Origin: Lichenicoccus sp964246745
Lineage (GTDB): Bacteria > Pseudomonadota > Alphaproteobacteria > Acetobacterales > Acetobacteraceae
Length of the DNA: 64,000 nt
Direction: 5' to 3'
NCBI GenBank assembly: GCA_964246745.1
Contig: CAXTRK010000005.1
Span: 62,001 to 126,000 of the forward strand
Position numbers and translations under genes: made by a program. This document shows positions 32,102 to 41,734 of the stretch, one piece after another (positions within the stretch are counted from its first letter, which is position 1; every line of letters begins with the position of its first letter). The notes under the pieces are model-generated. The model did not search any database. It was not told the origin of the DNA and saw only the letters and a program-made list of their open reading frames with translations.

Positions 32102-34261
32102 ATGGAGAATGCGGTGTTCAGGATGCTGCGTCGACTTGTGGCGCTACTGTGCCTGATCGCCGCGATCGGTGCGGCGGCGCAGGCGACACCCGGTCCCGCC
32201 CAAAGGCTGATGACACGGCCTCTTGATCCACAAAGCACCGTCACGCTGCCCGAGGCGATCCGGCCGGAAGCCACCGCCCATAATGATCGCGGGCCAGTCG
32301 CCTTCGACCGCACTCTTGATCATATGCAGCTCCTGCTGAACCGTCCCGCCGCCCGGGAAGCGGCGCTCGCCGGCCTGCTTCGCACGCTGGATGATCCACG
32401 ATCGCCAAATTACCATCATTGGCTGACCGCTGCGCAGTTCGGCACCGATTACGGACCCGCCATGGGCGACGTGGACGAGGTGGTCGCCTGGCTGCGGCGC
32501 CAAGGCTTCACGGTGAAGAGCATCCAGCCCAGCCGCATGGTCATCAATTTTTCGGGCAATGCGGGCCAGATACGCGCCGCCTTCGGCGTGAGGCTTCACC
32601 AGCTCGACGTGAACGGCAAAGCCCACATCGCCAACATGCGTGCGCCGCGCATACCGGCGGCCCTCGGCGGCATCGTGCACGGCATTGTCTCGCTCAATGA
32701 TTTCCGGCCGCACCCGAACTTCAAGCCACGTCCAGCCTACAGTTTCAGCAGCGCCGGCCAGACCGAGGAGGCGGTGGTGCCGGCCGACATGATCACGATC
32801 TACAATCTGTATCCGCTGTTTGAAGCCGGCTTGTCCGGTCAGGGTGTCACGATCGCCGTGATCGAGGATTCCGACGTCTATTCGGTCGCGGACTGGACGA
32901 GTTTCCGCTCGACGCTCGGCTTGTCCGTGTATGGGTCAGGCTCGTTGACCCAGGTGCATCCAAGCACGGCCGCCCAGGGCTGCGACGATCCCGGCGTTGC
33001 CGCCGGCGATGAACAAGAAGCGACTCTTGACGCGGAGTGGGCAAGCGCCGCGGCGCCGAACGCCGCGATCGAGCTTGTCTCCTGCGCCAGCAGCAGCGTG
33101 CAGTTTGGCGGCTTTGCCGCCTTGGAGAACCTGATCAACAGTCCCGCTCCACCGCCGATCATCAGCTTCAGCTTCAGCGTATGTGAAACCCTTCTGGGAC
33201 CCACCGGCAACGCCGCGCTGAGCAGTCTCTATCAGCAAGCCGCCGCCATGGGCGTGTCGGTGTTTGTCTCGACGGGGGACGGCGGTCCGGCGACCTGCGA
33301 TTCCGGCAACGCCAATGCCACGCACGGGATTGGCGTCAATGGCCTGGCTTCCACGCCCTACAACGTCGCGGTCGGCGGGACCGACTTTGGCGACACGGTT
33401 GCCGGAACCAGCGGTCTGTATTGGAGCGCCGTCAACAGCGGCATCTACGGTTCGGCGGTCAGCTACGTTCCGGAAATAGCATGGAACGATTCCTGCGCCG
33501 GTTCGCTGATCACCGCCGCCGAGGGTTTCGCCGCAAGCTACGGCCCAGCCGGATTCTGCAACAGCACGATGGGTCAGCAATATTTCCTGAGCATCTCGGG
33601 GGGTGGCGGCGGGCCGAGCGGATGCGCGCTCGGCACGGCTTCGGCGACAAGCATCGTGAGCGGCACATGCCAGGGCTACGCCAAACCCAGTTGGCAGTCC
33701 TTGGTCGGCAATCCCGCGGACGCTGTCCGCGACCTTCCGGACGTCTCGCTGTTCGCGGCGGACGGATTATGGGGGCATTATTACGTCTATTGCGATTCCG
33801 ATGCCGCGGACAGCGGTGCCGCCTGCACCGGCGCGCCGAGCGGTTGGTCCGGCGCCGGCGGCACCTCGTTCGCGGCCCCGATCATGGCGGGCATCCAGGC
33901 TTTGATCGACCAGAGCCAGGGTGCCGCCGAAGGCAATCCGAACCCGGTCTATTACGCGATCGCGGCTTCGAATTACGGTTCTGCGGGCAGCAGCCTCTGC
34001 CTTTCGGGCGCGTCCGGAGGCGGCATGTGCGCGTTCCATGACATCACCAATGGGGATACCGATGTGAATTGCATCGGCTCGGCGAATTGCTATCAGCCCG
34101 GCGGCCAGACCGGCGTTCTCTCGACCGACGCCACCATCGACGCTCCCGCCTTCCCGGCCCATGTCGGTTGGGATTTCGCCACCGGCATCGGCTCGGTCAA
34201 CGCCGCCAATCTCGTCTCGAGTTGGAGCGCCGGCGAGTTGCTTCTCCGTCCGCCGCAATGA
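32102..34261 (+). CDS. Secreted S53 (sedolisin/kumamolisin) peptidase
   Basis: 719 residues. Signal peptide (LVALLCLIAAIGAAAQA); pro-domain to about residue 210; catalytic domain with Glu and Asp in EATLDAEWA near 305, an oxyanion region SVFVSTGDGG, and the nucleophile Ser in GGTSFAAP near 590; a calcium-site-like end GWDFATGIGSVNA. S53 peptidases are active at acid pH. It has many Cys residues for a bacterial enzyme. TTGACA at 32054 may be a -35 box with a weak -10. It converges with the sensor kinase gene, with no gap. Confidence 0.92.
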   Translation: MENAVFRMLRRLVALLCLIAAIGAAAQATPGPAQRLMTRPLDPQSTVTLPEAIRPEATAHNDRGPVAFDRTLDHMQLLLNRPAAREAALAGLLRTLDDPRSPNYHHWLTAAQFGTDYGPAMGDVDEVVAWLRRQGFTVKSIQPSRMVINFSGNAGQIRAAFGVRLHQLDVNGKAHIANMRAPRIPAALGGIVHGIVSLNDFRPHPNFKPRPAYSFSSAGQTEEAVVPADMITIYNLYPLFEAGLSGQGVTIAVIEDSDVYSVADWTSFRSTLGLSVYGSGSLTQVHPSTAAQGCDDPGVAAGDEQEATLDAEWASAAAPNAAIELVSCASSSVQFGGFAALENLINSPAPPPIISFSFSVCETLLGPTGNAALSSLYQQAAAMGVSVFVSTGDGGPATCDSGNANATHGIGVNGLASTPYNVAVGGTDFGDTVAGTSGLYWSAVNSGIYGSAVSYVPEIAWNDSCAGSLITAAEGFAASYGPAGFCNSTMGQQYFLSISGGGGGPSGCALGTASATSIVSGTCQGYAKPSWQSLVGNPADAVRDLPDVSLFAADGLWGHYYVYCDSDAADSGAACTGAPSGWSGAGGTSFAAPIMAGIQALIDQSQGAAEGNPNPVYYAIAASNYGSAGSSLCLSGASGGGMCAFHDITNGDTDVNCIGSANCYQPGGQTGVLSTDATIDAPAFPAHVGWDFATGIGSVNAANLVSSWSAGELLLRPPQ

Positions 34262-35605
34262 TCAGGCGCCCGCGGCACCGGCTAACACAACCAGGCAACG
34301 CAAACCCGGCCGTGCATCCTCCAGCACCAGAGCGGCTTCGTGCAGTGCGGCGATCGCTGACGCCAGCCCGAGTCCCAGCCCGTTTCCAGGCGTCGTCCGG
34401 CTAGCCTCGAGCCGGAAGAACGGCGCCAGCACCCGCTCGCGCATGTCCTGGGGCACACCGGGCCCGTCATCGGCGACCACGACCTCGACTCCATCCCGGC
34501 GGCCTCGCGCGGCGAGCAGGATATGCGTGGCCGGGGGCGTGTGCCGGACCGCGTTCTCGATCAGATTGACGAACAACTGGGTGAGCAACTCGCGGTCGCC
34601 CACGACGGCGAGGCCGTCCTCGATCGCCGACGCGATCGACTGTCCCGCCGCCTCGGCCACCGGTCCGTACGCCTCGGCCAGTTCCTCCAGCAGCTTCGAC
34701 AGCGCAACCGGCCCGAAGCCGGACCGGCGCGATCCGGATTCGATCTGCACAATCCGCAGCAGCGCGCCGAACGTCGCAAGGATGCCGTCCGCGTCGGCGA
34801 TCGCCTCATCCAGCGCCTGCCGCAGCGCCGCTTGGGTCATCACTCCCGCGCGCGCCCGCTCCAGCCTGCCGCGCAGCCGGCTCAATGGCGTGCGCAGATC
34901 GTGCGCGATGTCTCCGGACATGCGTCGCAGACCCGCCATCAGTGTCGCGATCCGCTCCAGCATCGCATTCAGGCTGGCGGCCAGGTGATCAAACTCGTCG
35001 CCGCTGCCGTCCCGCGCGACTCGCCGTCCGAGATCGCCGCCCATGATCTCCCGGCTGGTCCGGCTGATCGCCTCGACACGCCGCAGCACGCTCAGGCTCA
35101 CCACCAGCCCGCCCGCCGCCGACAGCACCAGCACCGCGAGACATCCCACCCCGAACGCGCGGGCGATCGCCTCCCGCATCTCGGTCTCCTCAAAATCGCT
35201 CATGCCGACGAACAGGAACGAACCGTCGGCGAGGAACATGCCACGTCCGCGGATCCGCCCGTGCCGCCCGGTGATCACACGATCGCCGAGACGGGCCGCC
35301 ATCGCCGGCAGGTTTCCGGCAAGCACCCGTCCGGACGGCGCTTGCAGCAGGTAGCCGAGTCCGGGGGAGTGCAACGCCAGGCCGGACACCACAGCGCGGC
35401 CGCCGCCGCTTCCAGGGGCGCGCATGTCGGCCCGTATCTCGTCGATCTCGTTGCCGACGGTCTGGTCGATCTGCCGCTGCATGAAGCCGCTCGCCGACCA
35501 CACCACGATGGCGAACAGCACGAGCACCGAAGCCGCGAATACCGCCGTATAGGTCAGAGTGAGCCGGGCCGCCGTGGTGCGAAGCAGCCTGGTGCCAGCT
35601 TTCAT
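34262..35605 (-). CDS. Sensor histidine kinase
   Basis: 447 residues. Two N-terminal membrane helices flank a periplasmic sensor (about 35-160); a HAMP domain follows. The H-box is DIAHDLRTPLSRLRG (phospho-His), the N-box LFVNLIENAVRHTP, and G-boxes VVADDGPGVP and GNGLGLGLA. Its start overlaps the response regulator stop by 4 bp, so they are a cognate pair. The TolC-type RND operon is divergent next door and is the likely target. The signal is unknown. Confidence 0.93.
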   Translation of the reverse strand: MKAGTRLLRTTAARLTLTYTAVFAASVLVLFAIVVWSASGFMQRQIDQTVGNEIDEIRADMRAPGSGGGRAVVSGLALHSPGLGYLLQAPSGRVLAGNLPAMAARLGDRVITGRHGRIRGRGMFLADGSFLFVGMSDFEETEMREAIARAFGVGCLAVLVLSAAGGLVVSLSVLRRVEAISRTSREIMGGDLGRRVARDGSGDEFDHLAASLNAMLERIATLMAGLRRMSGDIAHDLRTPLSRLRGRLERARAGVMTQAALRQALDEAIADADGILATFGALLRIVQIESGSRRSGFGPVALSKLLEELAEAYGPVAEAAGQSIASAIEDGLAVVGDRELLTQLFVNLIENAVRHTPPATHILLAARGRRDGVEVVVADDGPGVPQDMRERVLAPFFRLEASRTTPGNGLGLGLASAIAALHEAALVLEDARPGLRCLVVLAGAAGA

Positions 35606-36267
35606 GGAGAGTGCAGCCGGTATCCCGCGCCGCGCACCGTCTGGATCAGCGCCGCGCCGCCGTCATCGAGCTTGGCGCGCAAGCGGCTGATATGGCTCTC
35701 GACCAGGTTGGTCTTGGGGTCGAAATGGAAGTGCCAGACATTCTCCAGCAGCATCGTCCGGGTGACCACCTCGCCGGCATTGCGCAGCAGATATTCCAGC
35801 AGCGTCATCTCGCGTGGCTGCAGCTCGACCCGGCGTCCGCCGCGACGCACCACGCGGGCCAGCAGGTCGAACTCCAGGTCGCCCGCGCGGAGCACGGTCT
35901 CTGGCGCCGCCCGCGCCGAGCGTCGATCCAGCGCCGCGACCCGTGCCGCCAGCTCCGCCATCGCGAACGGCTTGACCAAATAGTCGTCGCCGCCGGCGTT
36001 CAGCCCGGCGACCCGGTCGTCGATGCCGTCGAGCGCGGTGAGGAACAACACCGGGGTTGCGATCCCGCTCGCGCGCAGCGTGCGCACCAGGCCAACGCCG
36101 TCAATTCCCGGCAGCATCCGATCCACGATCAGCACGTCCCATTCCTCGCTTGCGGCTCGAAGCAAACCCTTGCGCCCGCAGCTTTCGACCGCGACCAACG
36201 GGCCGAGGCCGTCCGTCACGAACGCGATTGTCGCCTGATCGTCCTCGATCAGCAGGATGCGCATCAT
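35602..36267 (-). CDS. OmpR-family response regulator
   Basis: 221 residues from ATG 36267 (GGGAGG ribosome site just upstream; the longer frame to 36321 is unlikely). Receiver domain: acidic LLIEDD, phospho-acceptor Asp in VLIVDRMLPG, Thr in FLTAL, Lys in YLVKPF. C-terminal winged helix with TLLEYLLRNAGEVVTR and VESHISRLRAKL. It controls, by inference, the divergent RND operon beginning 88 bp away. Confidence 0.94.
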   Translation of the reverse strand: MMRILLIEDDQATIAFVTDGLGPLVAVESCGRKGLLRAASEEWDVLIVDRMLPGIDGVGLVRTLRASGIATPVLFLTALDGIDDRVAGLNAGGDDYLVKPFAMAELAARVAALDRRSARAAPETVLRAGDLEFDLLARVVRRGGRRVELQPREMTLLEYLLRNAGEVVTRTMLLENVWHFHFDPKTNLVESHISRLRAKLDDGGAALIQTVRGAGYRLHSP

Positions 36268-36355
36268 GCCTCCCCCTTGGTTTCGTCCCGTCAAGTTGTG
36301 AATTGCGAACCTTGGCCTCACTTGGCCACAACCTTGCCGTGGCTAGGGTAGGACG

Positions 36356-37669
36356 ATGAAGCGCACGCTGCTCGCGGTCCTGTTGCTGTCCGGCTGCGCC
36401 TCCTATCACCCGCTGCCACTGCCGGCCCGAGCGTCGCTGGCGCCGGATCTCGCCTCGCTCAAGCACGACATTGCGATCACGCATCCTCTTTCCATCGCTC
36501 TGATCGCCCGCCTTGCCGTCGAGAACGACCCGGACCTGGTCGCCGCGCGACGCCAGCGCGGCCTCGCCCGCGCCCAGCTCCTGCAGGCCGGCCTGCTGCC
36601 CAATCCGACCATCGCGCCGACCTACCAGTTCAACACCTTTGCTCCGAACGCGCTTGATAACGCCTGGACCATCGCGCTCACCTACGATTTCCGCGCCTTG
36701 CTGCTGCGCCCGTCGCTGGTGCGCGCCGCCCGCTTCTCCGGCCGGCAGATCGACGCCGACATCCTCTGGCAGGAATGGCAGGTCGCCGGCCGCGCCCGCC
36801 TGCTCGCTGTCGACCTGATCGAGGGCGCACGGCAACGCGCCCTGCTCGAACGTTCGCGCAGCCTGCTGGCTTCGCGTTATGATGACACCAGCCGCGCCAT
36901 GCGCTCCGGCAACGCGACGCTGGGCACGGTCATTCCCGACCTTGCCGCGCTGCAGACCGCGCAGGAGGCGCTGCAGACCTTCGACCGGCTGCAGCAAGTC
37001 CGCGCGCAGCAACTCGACGCGCTGCTCGGCCTGCTTCCCGACGTGCGCCTCGACCTTGCCGCCACGCCGGACCTGCCTGCCTTCGACGCCGCGGCGGCGT
37101 TGTCCCGCCTGCCGCATCTGGCATTGTTCCGCCCCGACCTGATCGCCCTGCAGATGGGCTACCGCTCCGAAAACCAACGCCTGCGCGCGGCCATCATCGG
37201 CCAGTTCCCCACCTTCATGCTCAGCGTGATCGGCGGCGTCGACAACACCCACGACTACAGCGTCGGACCGCAGCCGACGCTCGACCTGCCGATCTTTAAC
37301 CACAACCAGGGCCAGATCGCGATCGAGCGGGCGAGCCGCGCGGCATTGCGCGACCAGTATCAGGCCCGGCTCTCCGCCGCGGACGCGGAGGTGCGCGCCG
37401 GCGTGGCCGCGACCGCGCTCGAAGCCCGCCAGCTCGAACTCGACCGACGGCAGGTGAGCCGGACCGCCGGCGCGGCACGTGCCGCCGCCCGCGCCTGGCG
37501 CGCCGGCAACCTCGACGAACTCGTCTATGTTGATCTTGTCTCCTCCAACATCGCGAAACAGCGGCAGATCCTGGACCTGCAACAGGCGCTGCTCGACCAG
37601 CAGGTGGCGATCGACACCCTGATCGGCGCCGGCCTGCCGCCGCTCGCGCCACCAAAGGCCCGCCTGTGA
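36356..37669 (+). CDS. TolC-family outer membrane efflux lipoprotein
   Basis: 437 residues. Lipoprotein signal with LLLSGC at the N-terminus, then long TolC-type helices (NDPDLVAARRQRGLARAQLL, AGLLPNPTIAPTYQF) repeated in two halves. Outer-membrane channel of the first RND pump. It overlaps the adaptor gene by 4 bp (GTGA). Confidence 0.9.
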   Translation: MKRTLLAVLLLSGCASYHPLPLPARASLAPDLASLKHDIAITHPLSIALIARLAVENDPDLVAARRQRGLARAQLLQAGLLPNPTIAPTYQFNTFAPNALDNAWTIALTYDFRALLLRPSLVRAARFSGRQIDADILWQEWQVAGRARLLAVDLIEGARQRALLERSRSLLASRYDDTSRAMRSGNATLGTVIPDLAALQTAQEALQTFDRLQQVRAQQLDALLGLLPDVRLDLAATPDLPAFDAAAALSRLPHLALFRPDLIALQMGYRSENQRLRAAIIGQFPTFMLSVIGGVDNTHDYSVGPQPTLDLPIFNHNQGQIAIERASRAALRDQYQARLSAADAEVRAGVAATALEARQLELDRRQVSRTAGAARAAARAWRAGNLDELVYVDLVSSNIAKQRQILDLQQALLDQQVAIDTLIGAGLPPLAPPKARL

Positions 37670-38673
37670 AGACCGCAGCCATCCTCGCCTTCCTGCTCGC
37701 CCTCCCGGCCGCCGCGGCAGCCGCCCCGAGTGTCGAAGTCACCACCACGATGCCGCTGCGGGGAACGCGGCCCGAGCGGATCGTCGCCTACGGCACCGTC
37801 CGTCCCGCCATCGATGCGGCGTCCTCGATCAGCGAGCCGGTCGAGGGACAGGTCGCCGCCATCGCCGTCACCCCGGGCGAGCGCGTCCACGCCGGACAGG
37901 ACCTGTTCACCTTCCGCCCATCGGCCGCGACGATCAGCCGCTATAATCAGGCGGTCACCGCACTGAACACCGCCGAGGCCGCCCGCACCCATACAGCACA
38001 GCTCCTCGCCGGCCATCTCGCCACCCGTGACCAGCTCATCGCCGCCGGGCAGTCCGTCGCCGACGCCCGCAGCACGCTGGAAACGCTCAAGCGCGGGGGG
38101 GCGGCCGGGCCACGCCAGATCACCGCTCCGGTGGACGGCATCGTCGACACCATTCCGGTCAGCCAGGGCGGGCGCCTGCCGCCAGGCACGACGCTGCTGA
38201 GCCTGACCGCCAGTGACGGCCTGGTGGCGACCGTGGGGATCGATCCCGGCGAACGCGCGCGCGTCGACACCGGCGATCTCGCGACCCTGTCGGATCTCGC
38301 TGGCGGAGCGACGCTGTCAGGCCATGTGATCCGCGTCGACGGCAGGCTTGATCTCGGCACGCGCATGGTCGATGTCGATCTCTCCGTCCCAGCGGACGCG
38401 GTGCTCGCCGGCGAGGCGCTCAAGGCCGTCATCACCGTCCGGGTTGTGCATGGCTGGCTGGTCCCGCACGAGGCCGTGCTCACCGACAGCAATAGCTCCA
38501 GCCTCTATCAGGTGTCGGACGGCAAGGCGGTGCAGGTTCCGGTCAAGATCCTGCTGGTCGACGGCGACGTCGATGTCGTCTCCGGCCGGCTCGATCCGCA
38601 TCGGCCGGTGGTTGCGGCCGGAGCCTACCAGCTCAACAGCGGCATGGCTGTGCGTCCCGGCAAGCCGTCGTGA
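37666..38673 (+). CDS. RND efflux periplasmic adaptor subunit
   Basis: 335 residues. Signal peptide (AILAFLLALPAAAAAAPS), barrel-sandwich lipoyl-like halves (EGQVAAIAVTPGERVHAGQ and ITAPVDGIVDTIPVSQGGRL) around a short helical hairpin, then beta-barrel and membrane-proximal domains. Links the inner-membrane pump to the TolC-like channel. GTG start overlapping the preceding gene; the following permease overlaps by 4 bp as well. Confidence 0.9.
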   Translation: MKTAAILAFLLALPAAAAAAPSVEVTTTMPLRGTRPERIVAYGTVRPAIDAASSISEPVEGQVAAIAVTPGERVHAGQDLFTFRPSAATISRYNQAVTALNTAEAARTHTAQLLAGHLATRDQLIAAGQSVADARSTLETLKRGGAAGPRQITAPVDGIVDTIPVSQGGRLPPGTTLLSLTASDGLVATVGIDPGERARVDTGDLATLSDLAGGATLSGHVIRVDGRLDLGTRMVDVDLSVPADAVLAGEALKAVITVRVVHGWLVPHEAVLTDSNSSSLYQVSDGKAVQVPVKILLVDGDVDVVSGRLDPHRPVVAAGAYQLNSGMAVRPGKPS

Positions 38674-41600
38674 GCTTCACCGGCTTTGTCGCGCGGCATG
38701 TCCGCACCCTGCTGCTGCTCGCGGCGGCGCTGGCCGCGGCGGGGGTGCTCGCCGCCCTGTCGATGCCGATCGGCCTGTTTCCGCAGACCACCTTTCCCAG
38801 GATCATTGTCGATCTGCAGGCCGGCAGCCGTCCCGCCGACCAGGCGGCGCTGCTGATCACCCGCCCGGTCGAACTCGCCGTGCGCTCGGTCCCTGGCGTG
38901 CGCGAGGTGCGCTCGGACACCACCCGCGGCGCCGCCCAGCTCTCGATCGACTTCGACTGGGGCACCGACATGATCTCGGCCACGCTCGAGGTTGACGCCG
39001 CCATCGCCCAGGCGCTGCCCGACCTGCCGCCCGGCACCGTCTATGACGTGCTGCGCATGGCGCCGACCGTCTATCCGATCCTCTCCTACGCCCTGCTCTC
39101 GCACCGGCTGGGGCCGGTGGCCCTGCGCGACCTCGCCCTGTACCAGATCACGCCGCTGCTTGCCGGCGTCCCCGGCCTCGCCCATACCGATGTGCAGGGC
39201 GGCCGCACCGAGGAAGTCGAAATCCTCGCCGACCCGCACCGCCTTGCCGCCTACGGCATCGGCTTTGCCGACCTCGCCGCGGCGATCGCCGCCGGCAACC
39301 AGCTCAAATCCGTCGGCCGGCTTCAGGACAATCACCGTCTCTATTTGGTGGTCGCCAACCATAGTCCCACGACCGCGGCGCAAGTCGGCGGCCTCGTGCT
39401 GCGCGCAACCCCTACCGGCATCGTCCGCGTGCGCGACGTGGCGACCGTCGAGGACGGGGTCGAGCCGGTCTGGACACGCATCGTCGAGGACGGCAGGCCG
39501 GCGGTGCTGTTCAACATCTACGAACAGCCGAACGGCAATATGGTGCAGATCGCCGCCGCCGTACGCGGGAAGCTCGCCGGGTTCAAGCTTCCGCAAGATG
39601 TCAAGTTGGTAAAGTGGTATGACCAGAGCACGCTGGTGCTGCAATCTGCCGGCAGCGTGCGCGACGCCGTCATCATCGGCCTTGTGCTCTCTGCCGCGGT
39701 GATCTTTCTGTTCCTGCGCAGCCTGCGCGTGATGCTGGTAGCGCTGCTGGTGGTGCCGGCGACGATCGCCGTGACCGTGCTGGTGCTGCGCCTGCTGGGC
39801 ATGAGCTTCAACATCATGACCCTGGGCGGCATCGCCGCCTCGGTGGGGCTGCTCATCGACGACGTGATCACCATGATCGAGCATCTGGCGCGACGCGCCG
39901 GCGCCGCGCCAGCGGCCGGCCGCATTGTCGGCAGCGACGCCGTGCTGCCGGCGGGACGCGAGTTCATGCAGCCGCAGACCGGCTCGTCGCTGGCGACAAT
40001 CATCGTCTTCGTGCCGCTCAGCCTGCTCTCCGGCGTCACCGGCGCGTTCTCCAAGGCGCTGTCGATCACCATGGCTTGCGCCCTGATCGTCTCCTATCTG
40101 ATGGTCACCTTCGTGGTGCCGGCGCTGGTGCGCGGGTTCGTCGACTTCGGGCGCTGGCACGATCCCGCCGCCGCCGGCGACAGTTGGCTCGAACGCCGCC
40201 ACGGCGCCCTGCTGTGCCGTCTGATCCGCCGGCCGTGGCTTCTGGCCATCCCCCTCTTACCCCTCGCCGCCCTCGGCGTCGTCGCCTATGGCCGCGTGCC
40301 GACCGGCTTTCTGCCGAACGTGGACCAGGGCGGCTTCACCATGGACTACTTCACGCCACCCGGAACCTCACTGACCGAGACCAGCCGCGAGATGAGCGAG
40401 GTGGATGCCTGGCTCAATGCCAACAAGCAGGTTGCCACCTTTTCGCGCCGCCTGGGTCTCGGTCTCGGCAACGATCTCGGCGAGAGCTATCACGGCGACT
40501 ATTTCGTGCTGATGAAGCCGGGCCACACCGTCTCCACCCAGGCGATGCTGGCGCTGACGCTGGACTGGGTGCACGACAACGTGCCCGGCGTCGACGTCGA
40601 GGCGAGCCAGCTCATGGAAGACCGCATCGGCGACCTCACCTCGGTTCCCGAGCCGATCGAGATCAAGCTTTACGGCGCGGACGAAGCCTCGATCATCCCG
40701 CAGGCGCAAAAGGTCGCGGACGCGATCACCAAGGTGCGCGGCGTCGTCGAGGTGAAAAGCGGCGTGCGTTATGCCGGCGACAGCCTCACGCTCGACATCG
40801 ATCCGGTCCGCGCCAGCGTCGAGGGATTGACGCCCGCCGAAATCACCAACGCCGCGAGCGATGCGCTGACCGGCGCCGTCGCCACGCCATTGCTGCGCAC
40901 CGTCAAGACCGTGGCGGTGCGCGTCCGACTGCCCGGCGCGTTGCGGCTTCGGCGCCAGGCGCTTGCGGAACTGCCGATCCGCGCGCCGGACGGGCACGTC
41001 GTGCCGCTTGATCGCGTCGCCAGCATCCATGTCGCGACCGGCCAGCCGCAGGTCTCGCGCGACAACCTGCAACCGATGATCGCGGTCACCGGCCGCATCG
41101 AGAATCGCGGCGTCAGCGCCACGGTGGCCGACATCAGGCGCGTGCTGGACACGTCCGGCATGCTGTCGCCCGGCATGCGCTACGAGCTCGGCGGTCTCTA
41201 CAAGCAGCAGCAGATCGCCTTCGCCGGTCTCGCCCGCGTCTTCGTCGCGGCGCTGATCGTCGAATTCATCCTGCTGCTGTTCCTCTACGAGCGCTTCATG
41301 CTGCCCACGATCATCATCGCCTGCTCGCTGTTCTCAACCGTCGGCGTGTTCGCGGGCCTGTGGCTGTCCGGCATCGCGCTCAACATCACGGCGCTGATGG
41401 GCATGACGATGATCATCGGCATCGGCACCGAGCTCGCCATCTTCTATGTCAGCGAATACACCGAACTTGAACGCCACATGCCGCCGCGTGAGGCGCTGCG
41501 CGAGGCCAGCCGCAACCGGCTGCGCCCGATCACCATGACCACGGTGAGCGCGATCCTGACCTTGTTGCCGCTGGCGCTTGCCATCGGCGCCGGCTCGGGC

Positions 41601-41723
41601 ATCCAGCAGCCGCTCGCGATCGCCATCATCTCGGGCCTGCTGCTGCAATTCCCGCTGGTGCTTCTGGTCATGCCAGTGCTGATCGGGCTGACGCTTCCCA
41701 AAGCCAGGCCAGCCTTGCCTTGA
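38670..41723 (+). CDS. RND efflux inner-membrane permease
   Basis: 1017 residues with 12 predicted helices and two large periplasmic loops. TM4 holds the Asp pair in GLLIDDVITMIEH, as in proton-driven RND pumps. In TM10 the usual Lys position reads as Glu (IIGIGTELAIFYVSEY). The first half-loop and the GYGRVPTGFLPNVDQGGF-like block after TM7 are typical. The substrate is unknown; the Glu in TM10 and the two-component control would fit metal or cell-damage signals, but this is inference. It converges with the second RND operon, leaving 11 bp. Confidence 0.92.
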   Translation: MSFTGFVARHVRTLLLLAAALAAAGVLAALSMPIGLFPQTTFPRIIVDLQAGSRPADQAALLITRPVELAVRSVPGVREVRSDTTRGAAQLSIDFDWGTDMISATLEVDAAIAQALPDLPPGTVYDVLRMAPTVYPILSYALLSHRLGPVALRDLALYQITPLLAGVPGLAHTDVQGGRTEEVEILADPHRLAAYGIGFADLAAAIAAGNQLKSVGRLQDNHRLYLVVANHSPTTAAQVGGLVLRATPTGIVRVRDVATVEDGVEPVWTRIVEDGRPAVLFNIYEQPNGNMVQIAAAVRGKLAGFKLPQDVKLVKWYDQSTLVLQSAGSVRDAVIIGLVLSAAVIFLFLRSLRVMLVALLVVPATIAVTVLVLRLLGMSFNIMTLGGIAASVGLLIDDVITMIEHLARRAGAAPAAGRIVGSDAVLPAGREFMQPQTGSSLATIIVFVPLSLLSGVTGAFSKALSITMACALIVSYLMVTFVVPALVRGFVDFGRWHDPAAAGDSWLERRHGALLCRLIRRPWLLAIPLLPLAALGVVAYGRVPTGFLPNVDQGGFTMDYFTPPGTSLTETSREMSEVDAWLNANKQVATFSRRLGLGLGNDLGESYHGDYFVLMKPGHTVSTQAMLALTLDWVHDNVPGVDVEASQLMEDRIGDLTSVPEPIEIKLYGADEASIIPQAQKVADAITKVRGVVEVKSGVRYAGDSLTLDIDPVRASVEGLTPAEITNAASDALTGAVATPLLRTVKTVAVRVRLPGALRLRRQALAELPIRAPDGHVVPLDRVASIHVATGQPQVSRDNLQPMIAVTGRIENRGVSATVADIRRVLDTSGMLSPGMRYELGGLYKQQQIAFAGLARVFVAALIVEFILLLFLYERFMLPTIIIACSLFSTVGVFAGLWLSGIALNITALMGMTMIIGIGTELAIFYVSEYTELERHMPPREALREASRNRLRPITMTTVSAILTLLPLALAIGAGSGIQQPLAIAIISGLLLQFPLVLLVMPVLIGLTLPKARPALP

Positions 41724-41734
41724 GCAGCCATCCG

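Noticed and set aside
38625..40202. 525-codon minus-strand ORF inside the RND permease gene
   Set aside because: Antisense to a full RND permease; composition-driven open frame.
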